DNA of 64,000 nucleotides from Cladopsammia gracilis (GCA_022457155.1 JAJGOT010000594.1:397001-461000), one strand, 5' to 3'. Shown: positions 31,241-42,679, counted from the first letter of the stretch. Numbers and translations: made by a program. The notes: generated by a model not told the origin, from the sequence alone.

Positions 31241-32485
31241 TTGCTGCATTTACAAACCATCTCTTGATCTCTTGATGAAAGCATCGATAGATTACGTAAA
31301 ATTGAAATACACTTTGTTTTTATTTAATTTTTCAAAGCACAAAACAGTGTAAAAGAGGTCATTTTTCGGGGGTCAGGGATTTTAGTTTAGCACGAAGAAC
31401 TATTCAAACAGATTATAGCCGAGTAATTAAAAATTGACGGACTTGACGTGTGAGCCAAACATAATGAGAAATGTTTTCTTCATAAGTCTGACTTCCAAAG
31501 TGAACCATTAGTTTATATAAACATTGTCACATTCAAACATTATCATTACAGCTCTAAAGTGATAATGGTTGTTCTAAGATCAATACCTCCTGCAAAATAC
31601 CCTTCGATATGCCGATAAAAGCGACTAAACTCTGACATTGTCAACAATTTTATCGCAAGGCAATGTTACCTTAATGCATTTAATTTTCGGCAGTATTACA
31701 TTTCGCTCAAGCTATTACAACGGGGTAGTTTAAATTATGCAGAGAAAAAATTTATATATATATATAATATAAGGACATTGTATAAAATCGACGAGACAAC
31801 AAACTATATATGCTGCACTCTGAATATATACGTTAAGGTTGCCTCGAGATCTCATATAGGTTTAAGTAAACTTGTGTTGATTTTTGCTCTAAATAGATAT
31901 TAGGTCTCCAAACTTGAATTTTATGTTTTGGCATCAAACTTGTAGTGAATGCGCGTAACTTTACTTCTGTCGTAAATTTTTCGCGGTGTATTACTGTAGT
32001 TTGTTCGAGATGCAATAGTTCGCATACGACTAACAGCAGAACTCGCAAAAATTTGCAAACATTTTTCTTGCACGAAAGCAAGTCATTAAGCGGAAAATAA
32101 TAGAATTATTCCGTGCTGATAAAAGAAATTGAAGAGTGCTTTTTTCCTGTGTGTATACATCACAGAGGTCTTTGTCTATTTAACATGATAGTTGGTACAT
32201 ACATAAAAACCCCTTTACTATATAAGCTTATATATAGTAGAAGCACAGAATTTTGATGATATTGTTTAGCCTCACAATTGTTTCAAATTCGATGATCAAT
32301 TGGCAATTGGTAGAAACTAAATTACGAAACGGTCGCAGTTCACCGTATGTTCGATCGGCTCCCAGCATAAAATGCATATCTTGATTTGATATTTGATGTG
32401 ATTATTGCATTTGATAAGGCAAAACTTCCGATTTCAAAAACCCACGTATACGTACACTCCGCCGGGTTTCCTTTCGTGGAGTCTG
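31241..32485. other. no gene seen; 3' flank of the 32.5-kb gene
   Basis: ORF 31833-32081 on the minus strand has a hydrophobic start but no ATG and no family I recognise. It may be untranslated sequence of the neighbouring gene. Confidence 0.4.
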
Positions 32486-32791
32486 TCAGACGGTAAATAT
32501 TTCTGCATTTTTCACTGACGCGTGTTCTTCCATTTTTGAACGTCGTGAATCCAGGCACACAACAAGCGTTAACCCCATAGTAGCCAAGGCAAACAACAGA
32601 AAGATAAAGCCAGTTCCTATTAAAACGCGAGAAAGGTCCTCGTCGACTTTCACGCAATAAGGCCTTTCCACGAGATCCTCTTTTGAGTTTAATAACAATG
32701 AGCAGCGAAATCCAACGTTTAAAAATATAAAACCTGGAGCTAAAAATAGCAGGGATGCTAACGCTAGGCCACAAACTGCTAAGTTTACCAT
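32486..32791 (-). CDS. small two-transmembrane protein (paralog of 23998-24297)
   Basis: The product is 101 aa from the ATG at 32791-32789 to the TGA at 32486. Helix 1 starts almost at once (LAVCGLALASLLFLAPGFIF). The loop carries two cysteines 15 residues apart (FRC...PYCVKVD). Helix 2 is IGTGFIFLLFALATMGLTLV, followed by a charged tail (DSRRSKMEEH). The frame is open upstream to 32905 without an ATG, and an acceptor-like 'cacaaacag' lies just before the start, so a spliced N-terminal exon is possible. A competing ORF (32340-32774, another frame) is rejected because this frame matches the 24-kb paralog. Family and function are unknown. Confidence 0.6.
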   Translation of the reverse strand: MVNLAVCGLALASLLFLAPGFIFLNVGFRCSLLLNSKEDLVERPYCVKVDEDLSRVLIGTGFIFLLFALATMGLTLVVCLDSRRSKMEEHASVKNAEIFTV

Positions 32792-32858
32792 GCAGACTGT
32801 TTGTGATATGCGTTTGTTAAAGAGATGATGTTCCAATTTCACGCACCACGTAAAGTTC

Positions 32859-33066
32859 AATTCGCGAAATGCGCGTTCAATGCAAACGTTTATCGCGACA
32901 AACAATCATCTGTCGTCCTTTTACGTAAGACAAGGAGCTCAAAACTGTTCTGAATGTGAATTTGAATTCGCGAAACGCGCGTTATAAATGCGAGCCTTTA
33001 TCGCGACAAACATTCATCCACTGTCCTTTTGCGCGAGACAAGCAGCTCAACTGATGTGAATGTGAT
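32859..33066. repeat. tandem duplication (~107 bp) upstream of the two-helix gene
   Basis: Two diverged copies share 'aattcgcgaaa.gcgcgtt', 'tttatcgcgacaaac', 'catc..ctgtccttttacg' and 'agacaa..agctcaa'. The offset is 106-108 bp. It lies 70 bp upstream of the predicted start, in the likely promoter or 5' UTR. Confidence 0.75.
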
Positions 33067-35288
33067 TTTTTTCTGGCGCTATTCACCGTGTTGAGCTTGC
33101 ATGTATCTTTTCAATTATTCACTTGTCCGTTGTGCTGTAACGTTGCCAAGTCATCAGTGATTTCACAAAACCAGCGCGTACAGGTACGGCATACGTTTTT
33201 TTCCAACTCTCGATAATGAACCAAAACAACTTTGTGGGTGACAATGGAGATATCTTTGTCGTTGTGTGTTATAAGGAAGTTAAAAAACGCCAAAACGCAA
33301 TTGATTACACGGAATACAGAGTTTGCGACGTCCGGGGCGGTCTCTAGCTCACGGTGAAATGATTAAAATGTAAAATAAAAATTGCTGTCAAGGTTGCCTT
33401 AATTCTGTACTATTTGAAGAAGACTGGATGACGATAAATCCCTCGCCTCGGGGGCGTCAGTGACATACATCATGGCTTGCTTCAGGCCAACCGATTTCTC
33501 CGCTGAGAACAAGAGGGGCTGACGTTCTTTCTGCCGACAGTAATATATGTAGACTGAGCCTTAATAAAATCGAAATTAAATTGCCGCAAGCGAGAACTAA
33601 TTCAAAATAACTTTGCGGTTCATTAATTTCTCATTCACTTTCAATGGACTTAGAAGATCCCTCAATTTTAAAGTACCTCCTAAAAACAAACCGTTCACTT
33701 TGGCGCGTCGCACATCTGTTTACATCTAAAATAATTGCATTTCCGAATGCAAATCGCTTTTTTTTCTGGCAGTCGAGAGTGTGTTTAAGAGCCCAAATCT
33801 TATTCGTGTCTCCATGAGTGATTCGCTATTCTTTATATTGACGACAAAGTGATATATTTTGCCGACATATTGCGAAGTTACATATTATTTACTGAATATG
33901 TAATCAAATTGACGGTTGATTATTTCAATGCCGGGCATCGGAAGCGTTACAGAACAGCTGGGCTAAATCGGATTCATTCTATATTTTTAATTGTTAATAA
34001 CAAAATTGCCACTTCACATGAAATAAAATGAATGTACGCTGTAATATTTGAAGATGTTCTAAGGTGACATCCAATCACAACCTTTATTATATAGATTTAT
34101 AAAATACTGATTTAATTTCCTCTTTATTTGATTCACCACCCAGATCGACTCTGGGAAAACTGAGCCTCTCCTCGTAAATGCGGTTCAGTAACTCCTTTCG
34201 AATACAAAGTGGTTCTAATTTTGAGTCTGCACTGCGGATGAAATCCCACAATATGACCATAGAGGGCTTCGCACTTCATTGGGGGATTATCACGGGTAAT
34301 TAAATACGGCAATCATGCCGTCTGGCAAATACAGTGTTTGTATGTGAATCCAGTGTTAAATAAATACAGTAAAATTTAAAGTTTCTAATATTTGTGAAGG
34401 GATTGAAAACTTAATACTAAAAAGAAAACGTATCCTAGAGCAAACCCGTCAATGGCAACTAAAATTAAAATGATTGATTAACTTTACCTTGTCCCCGCAG
34501 GAGACCTGTATGAATAACCCTGTTTCAAAGCAACCTGACTTCTTTTGAAATAAATGAAAATAAGGGTAAATGAAAGGCTTGTCCATACTCAATTTAGAAA
34601 ATATGTGAACTTACGAAGAGGTATTTTGAAATTGACTGAAGGAAATATAAGAAATTGAAATTCACGATTTTTACAAGACATGTATGGCAGGCCACCACGC
34701 ACTTCCCACCACTGTCATACAGATTTCTTTGTATAAATCGCAATTTTTGACTTTTTATGTTTAAATTTAGTACGGGGAATCTATTTATAGATCCTGTTTT
34801 CCCGTTCAATTAATATTTTTCAGTTGTTGAAAACATGACGCTGTTTCGAAAAGGCCTATTGACATTAACTTCATTAACTGAAGTGTATTTCATTAAAGCA
34901 GATTCTATTTTTGGTTTTGACTTTTCATGTGGCGAAAGCATCATTTCGTTGCGACTACGACAAAAGAAAAATTCTAAGAGAACAGATCCCCCATATATGG
35001 GCCTCCTCCAATGGCAAAAAACCCTCCAGCAATAACAAGAGCTATATTATAAATGATATATATCTGATCTCTGTGGAATACCGAGACTATGCGTTAATTC
35101 ATAGGAGCAAGAATGCAAATACAAATAACTCGGTTAACAGCATAAGTGAAAGGTTATAATTGTCATGTTGCACGGCGTTCTGTTTTCTTAGAAAAATTAA
35201 ATAACTGAAGCAAAGGACCGCGAACGAAAATGCTGCCGGTAGTGTACGTAGGATCTGTAACAGATCTAGTCAGCCAAAAATAGAGATA
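33067..35288. other. no gene seen
   Basis: ORF 33111-33293 (minus, 60 aa) and the scattered ORFs at 33849-34031 and 34594-35159 show no domain, repeat or splice structure that I can support. Confidence 0.45.
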
Positions 35289-35548
35289 CAATCAAAGTAT
35301 AGAGCAAGGCTGATACTCCGTAGAACATTTAACGCGACAACGACATGATAGAGCCCAAACTGAAAGCCAAAATGCAACCGTGGACGCGCTAGTTTTTCTA
35401 TCTTTTTGCTGCTACACCGTGCTGACGAGACCCAACCAGGTCGAAACAGCTGTCCACGGTTGCATTTTGGCTTTCAGTTTGGGTTCTATCATGTCGTTGT
35501 CGCGTTAAATGTTCTACGTAGTATCAGTCTTGCTCTATACTTTGATTG
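35289..35548. repeat. inverted repeat with 96-bp arms
   Basis: Arms 35289-35384 and 35453-35548 match with about five differences (for example 'acgcgacaacgacatgatag'), with a 68-bp loop. The structure of a small foldback element. Confidence 0.85.
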
Positions 35549-36804
35549 TTTTCTTAGACCATTTTCTCTTGCCTTGGGGCAAATTCGAACTTCTGTAAGT
35601 ATCACTTCACGGCACGCTAACCGGCAATTTAGAGGGGCTGGTGGTAGGGTGGGCGTACAACAACGGAAGAGTTTCCGGCCAGTATCTTTTTTTGTGAATA
35701 ATGAGGCGAAATACAGTGAAATACATTATCAAGTTAAGGTGGGAGCAATGCGCTCCAAAAATAACTGAAAAGATAGGTCAAAATTCAAGCCAGATTATTC
35801 ACATCGGAGGAAGCAAATTAAGTTACATTTACTTTTGTTCCTTTGATATAACAGATCTTTAAACAGATCCCGTGTGACAATATGGCTGATTTAATTATCA
35901 AGAATATTCCTTGTAGTCTAGACTGCAAAACAGTCGTTTTTTTCTGCTGGCTCGCTCGCAAAGGCGCAAAGCGCCAGAAGCGTCTGAAGCGTGGATACCC
36001 GCGCGAGCCTCCCTCGCTCCAGACGTTTCGTTCAAAGACCGCGCGCATTCGTATGACCAACGGAATTGCAGTCTACTTGTAGTCAGTTTTCAGGAAATAA
36101 CTAATCAAGCAAGGCTGACTGTACAACTGGGATTATCTTCTTCTTCTTCTTCTTCTTCTTCTTCTTCTTCTTCTTCTTCTTCTTCTTCTTCTTCTTCTTC
36201 TTCTTCTTCTTTAAAATGACTACAAGAAAAACGTTACAATTCAAATCGCCAAGAAACAAAATAATATAAGATTACAATGGAAAGACGTTACATTTTAAAA
36301 ATATACTATATCCACCAGGATCCGATGCCTCGCATTGTCCGTTGGCTCTTGCAGATATTTCCAAAGTGTTCAGTTTCAGGAAGCCGACGAGGCCGTAGGC
36401 CGAGTCGGCTAAAATTAGGCGATATCACGCAAGCTTGAGCGCAATAATGGTTTTATAATTCAACACATTGATAATAAAGCACAGTTTGAAGAAAAAATAT
36501 CGAGGCCGGTCCGTCATTTTTGTATTCTCTTGTCAAAATGCGAAATTTACCTTCTTCGTTGGATATACGTCATGTAGACATAGCGTATATCGATAACTTT
36601 TTGACAATTGTTGACTTATAAAACATGATATACCATATTTGCAAAAGCGTAACAGGCGAATGCTGGAGGAATTACCGTAAATAAACGCTTCGAATGAAAC
36701 AGGCTAAGAAAATCGCTCTTTTTTAATGTCTTTCCCTAAAGTGCATCAATATATGCTTTTTGTAGTCTTCTCCAAATCCTCGACCCTCCTCTTTACCATT
36801 CTAA
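35549..36804. other. no gene seen; repeat fragments
   Basis: Positions about 35925-36040 hold a GC-rich block ('gctggctcgctcgcaaagg', 'cgcgcgagcctccctcgctc') of dispersed-repeat style, and 36390-36420 has a 'ccgacgaggccgtaggccg' palindrome. No exon. Confidence 0.45.
36135..36212 (+). repeat. (TTC)n microsatellite
   Basis: About 26 TTC units, uninterrupted. Confidence 0.97.
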
Positions 36805-36858
36805 CCAACTCTCGTTCCCAGGGTCTCTCGAAAATGGGAGACCCTGGGAACGAGGTTG
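36805..36858. repeat. short palindromic repeat (CTCGTTCCCAGGGTCTC)
   Basis: 'caactctcgttcccagggtc' faces 'gaccctgggaacgaggttg' across an 8-10 base loop. Fragments of the same words occur near 19390, 26305 and 27670. Confidence 0.75.
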
Positions 36859-37139
36859 ACGGTGCGGAACAGACACGCATGCAATCGAGGCGGATGTCAT
36901 GCCGCTGTCACCAAGTAAACAGCAAAACAAGATGGCTGAACAATTCATGGTAGTGAAGTTGGTTGAAGCTGCATTATTACATGGTTTTAAAGTGTAACTG
37001 TAAAGATGTTGGTTTGGTGAACACGGAAAAGTGCATAGACATGTTAAGTTGAGTTTCTGTCGCTCAGAGGTCTTGAGAAGTAAGACAAAAAGGTGTTCAA
37101 CTCGAAAGACCAAGTATTCCAGACTAACGCGTACGTAAC

Positions 37140-37226
37140 ATGGGAACTGCAGCATCTGCTAACAGGAGAGACTCGGTTTTGATCAGCCCTAGAGCTGAAG
37201 CCATGACTAAGCTAAAAGACAATGGG
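37140..37226 (+). CDS. exon 1: myristoylation signal
   Basis: The ATG follows 'acgtaac'. It has 29 codons, MGTAASANRRDS to LKDNG, ending in phase 0 at GGG|GTAAGT, a strong donor. Confidence 0.82.
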
Positions 37227-40200
37227 GTAAGTAAATGAAATTACTTTTTAGTTTTTTTAACAAGCACACAGTTCCCACAGTGAAGTGAGCTACAATTCAC
37301 TACAGGATAGTCGATTGATAGATTTCATCGACAAAACATTACAGAAAAGTACTGCTCGGTAGCTTTCATTTAAATGGTCACACTTTAGGATTTCATCTGC
37401 AGACTCAAAATTCAGAACCTTTTTTTACCGCATAATAAACAGCAGCACAGGAAAGTACTTCTCAATAGCTTTCATTTTTAAATGGTCACACTTTAGGATT
37501 TTATCGGCAGGCTAGACTTAAAAGTCAGAACCACCTTTTACAGCATAATAAACAGCACCACATCAAAGTACTGCTCAGTAACTTTCATTTGAATGGTCAC
37601 ACTTTAGGATTTCATCCGCAGACTCAAAAGTTAGAACCACCTTGTACAGCATAATAAAAAGTACCACAGAAAAGTATTGCTCAGTAGCTTTCATTTGAAT
37701 GGTCACACTTTAGGATTTCATCCGCAGACTCAAAAGTCAGAACCACCTTTAACAACATAATAAACAGTACCACAGAAAAGTACAGTGTCAAACTCTGTTA
37801 ATACGGACACAGAAGGACCACAGAAACTGCATCCATGTTAATGAGGTGTCCGTATTAAGCAGGTTCATATGAATGACATACAGTAATTTAAGTGTTTTTT
37901 TAAGGGAAAATAAAATATTATACAGTGGAACCCTTAATATGGACGCCCACTTATAACAGACAGTTTTGTATGTCCCGATGAAACACTCATATATTTTCTC
38001 TTGAACTGGGGCATGTCCCTTCGGTGTCCGTATTAACCAGATTCCACTGTAGTGAATTACACTGTACTACATCTACAGTAACTCCTAAAAAAAATGAAAA
38101 AATTATGATTCAAAAGCTCGTACATGTACATGTAGTTTTCTTTCAAGAAAACTGATTGTGTATTTCTAGCTATCTGATGTAGCACATTAATTTTGAGAAA
38201 ATTTTAAAGCTTAGAATTAACTAAATTGCCCATAATATTTACATGTATTAACAGTAGTTAGATAGATAGTTACACTGTATGAGATTGTCCCATGGAGGGG
38301 AAAACTGTCCATTGTCCATAGTAATAAAAGGGTGTCCGTATTAAAAAGCAGGATTCGATTCTTCTACTCAATAGGTGTATTATTTCAATGGTCACACTTT
38401 AGGATTTCATCTTACTGCCTTTAGGTACTAATCCAGTTTTGTTGCCTACATGTATTTCAGTGGAGAGGGCAGGTTAACCCTTTAAGCCCTAATACTAAAA
38501 TTTAAATTCTCATTTCTAGTCCTACACATTTCCTATAGAAGTAGTGGGGAGAAATTGTTTGGATATCAAGAGAACTCATCTTGCGTGATCATCTCCTTGA
38601 TTCTCATGACCTTTTTGATTGATAAAGCATTAATATACATATTACAAGGAGAAATTTGATGCTGATCACAGATTAGGGCTTAAAGGGTTAACAGTTCAAC
38701 ATGCCTTCTAAACATGGTCACTAATACCTGTTTCAAAAATGTTTTGAAACACAATAATTGTGGTTTCTTGACAGCAACTGATGTTAGACTCTCCAGCCTT
38801 GATAGATCTGGCACATGGTACAGTGCGCTATCGCCACCCAGATGAGAAGAGTGCACAGGACAACAGTAAAGTCAAAACTGGATACTTCTACCATCCTCGC
38901 CTGGATGACTTCAGCGAAGGTACAGTGTGAAGAAAACTGTGTTCCAGCCTGATAGAATTTTGACAGCACTCGCCATTCATGCAAGTTACTTTCAGAAAGC
39001 ACAAACAAATATTCAATTTCTACTCGCCCAAGGAGATTTAAATGTACATGTACATGCATGCCTGGGCGAGTATGCAAGTGTTTATTTCCATCCCTGTGTT
39101 GTCCTTGCCGTCTAGTGTAAGATTCCTTATAGCCCTGATTTAAACTCTTTAACTCCCAACTAATTTTCTAGGAAATGTAGTGATGGATGCATCTTGTTTG
39201 TAAACATGTACCTACATGTAAAACTACTATTTTCAATGTAGATGCTGAAGTGCGACCAGAGGACAGTTTCAAATTCCACTATGTTTTCAAAGGACCAAAA
39301 AAGGATGGAAAAGTGAAGCGTCTGTATTATGTGTACGGAACACACTTGTCAGCTAAAGATGAAGGCATAAAACAAGAACCGTATAGACCAGTGGGAAAAG
39401 GCTACAACTGGCCTGAATCATACAGAAAAGCTAATAACTTGTACTATGAGCTGACATTCCCAGAGCAAGGTCAGTCCAGTAATACATTGGCACTACCAGT
39501 GTCTCAGTGAACCTCGTCCCCACGCTTTCAAAATGGCAGGGCAAGCATAGAGACCACTGGAAAGGCTGCCAGAATATTCCAAGAATCATGGAGTATTTTG
39601 CCTGATGCCTATTGTGTATAGCTGGGGTTTTTCTCAATACCATGCGCACGGTGATTGGTTGATTCATGATCACATGACATCTAACAAACAAACTGTTTCC
39701 CGCCAATTGTCCTAAGCGGGCAACATTTGCGAAAGCGGGCAACAATTTTGACGTCATAGGGTAACATTGCACTGTTGCCTGCTAGCGCATGTGATCAGTC
39801 CGTGACAAAAGGTGGCATGTTTATGATGCAATTGATGTTTACCTCGAGTGCTCGGTGCGTTTTTCAAACTGTGTAGATTCTTCAGGAAACAAAATTCACT
39901 GTTTCCCTTGGGGCCAGTTATTAAGTGTTTATTATGGGTGGTAACTGCAGTGAGGATGACAGGTACATGTAACTCAAAGATTGAAAATAAAGAAAGGACA
40001 ACAGCCATGGGAGACTATCTTGAGTTTATGACACCTACTAATTCCTTGTCTAACAGCAACCTGGAATTTTAGCCCTGAATTGGTTAGAACCTTTGGGCTT
40101 TCTCCCCCCGGCACCCTCACCTTTTTGTAACTAATCAAAAGCTCCTAAGAGTTTAGTGACAAATTGGTTATTGTTATCGTTGGATTCGTGTTGTTCTTGT

Positions 40201-42679
40201 TATGAAATGCAAAATGAAAACAAAGCATTATATCACTAAGTTTACAGCTGATGGAAGGAGCGAGCGAGTGAGTGATTGAATGAGGTAGTGAATTAGCCAC
40301 CGTTACCATTAACCCATTCATTACGCTTGCACGTTTTCACGGGTTAAAAATGATGAATTGAAATACTGTATAATTATGAAAAAACAGAATGTTAAAAACT
40401 TTACAAATGCCAAGTGTTGAAAAATTTAACATAAATTATTACCTTGCCATAATTAATATCTTTAAGGGTATGTACATGTAGTAATTGTCTGGACTGGGAG
40501 GTCCAAATCTGTTAGTATAAAGCAGTATCATTAAAAACACCCCAACATGCTAGACCAATTAAAGTGTACTTTAATAACACATCCACTTTACAGAAGTTTG
40601 TATTATCCTTTTCTAAAATAATGTTGCAGGTGAGGTAGAGGACTTTACAGATTCTGACAGTGTAATGACTGGGGCAGACTCGCCTGAATTGGCTGAGTCC
40701 ATTCCTGATAAGGAGAACTTGAGGTAAGTACAGTATAAATTTTCATTCATGAACATAAAGGGGTGTTTCTTGGTGTTGCGGAAGCCATTGTCGGTTAGCT
40801 TTCATGTTGTGGTGTGGGTATTGTTCAGTGTCTTTTGAATCTTTTGTTTTACGTCATTTGGTGATCGCACCATCCGCAACACCAAGAACCTACCACATAA
40901 AGGCATTTTTATTGTGCTTGCGCAAGATAAGAAGTGCAAACAGAAGTCAAAGGTGTGGGATTAGAGATTACAAGGGGCTCCATGGCTTTGGCTTTGAGAT
41001 CACAATTTATTATTGTTATTATTATTATAATATTATTATTTTGACGGAGGGGGGGGGGGGGGGGGGGGCGGGCGGGCGGTAGGGGATCTGGGACCAGGTC
41101 AGGCTGTGCAATTTTTGTGGTTTTTTTTTTTAATTTTGGGATCAATATTTGCACACAATTTTGGAAAAAAATAAAGGGCTATAAGAGCCATCTCATGGAT
41201 ACTAAACAATGTAAGGTTAAGTCCACAGATTGGTTTTACAATGTAATTTTCCATACTGAGTTTGAAGTCAAAGAATTGAAGAGTAAGGCAGATTTAAAAT
41301 GACCAAGACATCTTATTAAGATAAAAACTAACGTGACATAAAATTAATATGCATTGTGTGAAACGAGACTGTCTAGTAGACAACTGAATGACATATAATG
41401 CACTAAAAAAGTTTACATCTGATTGATTAATCGAGTGAAAATTTGCACAATTGTCCCTGTACAGTAATTATATCTTGCTCAAATAATGATTTAAAATGGG
41501 ACTAGTGATGAAAGATATATCCCATTATAATCATTGCAGTTGAGGCCCAGGACATGGCAGTGTACGGGGGGTGACAACTCTAAGAAGGCCTGTTTCGGGA
41601 GAAAAACAAAATTCTTCCGGGAATCTGAAGATTTTGCCGGGAATCGGGAGACTCGAAAATTTTTCGAGGAAACATGAGACAATGTTGTTAAAATTTCGGG
41701 AAGTTTGAAATTTTTGCGAGAATGTCTCCGAAAAAATCGGGAAGATATTCCAAATTTTCGGGACAACTTTCAGTTCCACACAGTATTGCTCAAACAGCGT
41801 TTGTTAGAGTTGTCACCCCCCATGCAGTGTGGCGCTAGGACTTTGAAATCCTTACCTACATCACATCATGTTTAGCTATGACAAGCATCTCCAGCCCTTT
41901 TATATGGGGTTCCCTCACAATCACAATCATATTTTAATACATCATACCATTTGAGCATGTTCATGAATGAATTTTTTTTTTTTTTTACTTTCTATCTAAG
42001 GATTGTCCTGGGAGAAATGGAAACAGTAGATTCGCTCAAAATGAGGATGTCTTTACGTCTTTTGATACCATCAGTCAATTTTCATATTCTTCATAACAGA
42101 AAGGAGCTCAGGTAAAGTGATATGTTTAATATATATTAAGTAGTAGATAAAATATGAGTGGGAGATCTGTATGGGCATTTACAATGGCAAGCCGAAGGCA
42201 AGCCATAATAAATTTGTAAAGTCCATACAGATCGAACGCAAATATTTTATTGTACTTGTGAAATGAAACAATGAGTAGAGATATGTATGAAAAGTAAATG
42301 AATACTAATTAGCTGAGCAGGTGTTTGTATCAAAAGTTAATTCTACTGTTTAATCAACATGTAATTCATCAACTCAGTTGATTTGTATTGGGGTTAACAA
42401 AGGTATACATGTGACTCAAATACTGCCTATTTTAGGTCATAACTGTTATGAATTATTAATGAATTTTACAAATAAATATATAATTGTTCTAGTGGTTCAG
42501 CGTGTTGGACTTTCAAGCTGAAATTTCGGTGGTTCAAGCCTGGTCCGAGTCTGCCATTATAGTAATACTCTCCATTGCGTTTTATGTCTTGGTACAGGCC
42601 TGAAGATATTGTTGGAGATCTGAGGACACCTGAACAGGGAAACTGGAGAAACTTCCCAGTTATGCTACATTTAACTTAA
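37140..42679 (+). CDS. predicted N-myristoylated protein of unknown function, six exons, complete
   Basis: Exons: 37140-37226, 38775-38919, 39242-39469, 40630-40723, 42001-42111 and 42598-42679. All junctions are GT-AG, all phases chain, and the 747 bp translate to 248 aa plus stop. The start MGTAAS fits the N-myristoylation consensus (Gly2, Ser6), so the protein is probably held at membranes. It has no signal peptide or membrane helix. Exons 2-3 form a Tyr/Lys-rich region (VRYRHPDEKSAQ, GYFYHPRLDDF, KRLYYVYGTHLSA, YRKANNLYYELTF). Exon 4 is acidic (EVEDFTDSDSVMTGADSPE). The last about 65 residues (LRIVLGEMETVDSLKMRMSL ... FHILHNRKELRPEDI ... VMLHLT) have a pattern reminiscent of a ubiquitin-like beta-grasp; this is weak inference. 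No known family recognised. Confidence 0.85.
37330..37790 (+). repeat. ~100-bp tandem repeat, about 4.5 units, in intron 1
   Basis: The unit includes 'aaaagtactgctcagtagct', 'ttcatttgaatggtcacact', 'ttaggatttcatccgcagac', 'tcaaaagtcagaaccacctt' and 'acagcataataaacagtacc'. This is the best preserved array of the family. Confidence 0.9.
37921..38051. mobile_element. pogo/Tigger-like MITE in intron 1
   Basis: TACAGTGGAACCCTTAATAT at the left and TTAACCAGATTCCACTGTA at the right are inverted, with TA at the edges and CAGTGGAACC ends. This is a layout known for pogo-group Tc1/mariner MITEs. It is 131 bp with no ORF. Confidence 0.75.
38474..38691. mobile_element. TTAA-flanked MITE (CCCTTTAAGCCCTAA ends), copy 1
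   Basis: TTAACCCTTTAAGCCCTAA and TTAGGGCTTAAAGGGTTAA are perfect inverted ends. Copy 2 at 53496-53710 is in the same orientation and matches along its whole length. Confidence 0.88.
38775..38919 (+). CDS. exon 2
   Basis: Acceptor tttcttgacag|CAA and donor GCGAAG|GTACAG. It is 145 bp: 48 codons plus one base, encoding QLMLDSPALIDLAHG and VKTGYFYHPRLDDFSE. Confidence 0.85.
39242..39469 (+). CDS. exon 3
   Basis: Acceptor ttttcaatgtag|AT and donor GAGCAAG|GTCAGT. It is 228 bp, encoding DAEVRPEDSFKFHYVFKGPK and a Tyr-rich end (NNLYYELTFPEQ). The longest exon of the gene. Confidence 0.85.
39611..39938 (+). mobile_element. hairpin-tailed dispersed repeat, copy A (half hairpin)
   Basis: It starts 'tatagctggggtttttctca' and ends 'ttaagtgtttattatgg', with 'catgacatctaacaaacaaa', 'gcgggcaacaattttgacgt' and 'gaaacaaaattcactgtttc' between. 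Copies B (52424-52860) and C (58161-58620) match throughout, but copy A lacks the left half of their 3' hairpin. Confidence 0.8.
40630..40723 (+). CDS. exon 4 (acidic)
   Basis: Acceptor ataatgttgcag|GT and donor TTGAG|GTAAGT. It is 94 bp, encoding GEVEDFTDSDSVMTGADSPE and SIPDKENL. Several Ser/Thr-Asp/Glu sites. Confidence 0.85.
40764..40890. mobile_element. MITE in intron 4 (TTCTTGGTGTTGCGGA ends)
   Basis: 'tttcttggtgttgcggaagc' and 'catccgcaacaccaagaacc' are inverted. It is 127 bp with no ORF. Confidence 0.75.
40981..41082 (+). repeat. TTATTA-type tract and long G run
   Basis: An imperfect (TTA)n tract is followed by 19 G and GGGC units. Homopolymers like this are often mis-sequenced. Confidence 0.85.
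41565..41821. mobile_element. MITE in intron 4 (GGGGGGTGACAACTCTAA ends)
   Basis: The left GGGGGGTGACAACTCTAA and right TTAGAGTTGTCACCCCCC are perfect 18-base inverted ends. The interior repeats 'ttcgggaa/ttcccgaa'-type words. The two overlapping minus-strand ORFs are by-products. Confidence 0.85.
42001..42111 (+). CDS. exon 5 (start of possible beta-grasp region)
   Basis: Acceptor tttctatctaag|GA and donor GCTCAG|GTAAAG. It is 111 bp, encoding RIVLGEMETVDSLKMRMSLR and LIPSVNFHILHNRKEL. Confidence 0.83.
42150..42245. repeat. imperfect palindrome in intron 5
   Basis: 'gatctgtatgggcatttaca' faces 'tgtaaagtccatacagatc' around 'gccgaaggca'. Similar GCCGAAGGC-centred palindromes occur near 57.05 and 57.26 kb. 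Confidence 0.6.
42485..42555 (+). mobile_element. SINE head fragment
   Basis: 'gttctagtggttcagcgtgt', 'tggactttcaagctgaaatt' and 'tcggtggttcaagcctggtc' match the first 65 bases of the SINE at 18386. The body is absent. It lies 43 bp before exon 6. Confidence 0.75.
42598..42679 (+). CDS. exon 6 and stop
   Basis: Acceptor tgtcttggtacag|G. It encodes PEDIVGDLRTPEQGNWRNFP and VMLHLT, then TAA at 42677-42679. An 'aaaataaaaa' polyadenylation-like sequence follows near 42787. Confidence 0.82.

Noticed and set aside
32340..32774. 144-aa ORF on the minus strand
   Set aside because: It overlaps the two-helix gene in another frame. Only the other frame aligns with the 24-kb paralog and has matching helices.
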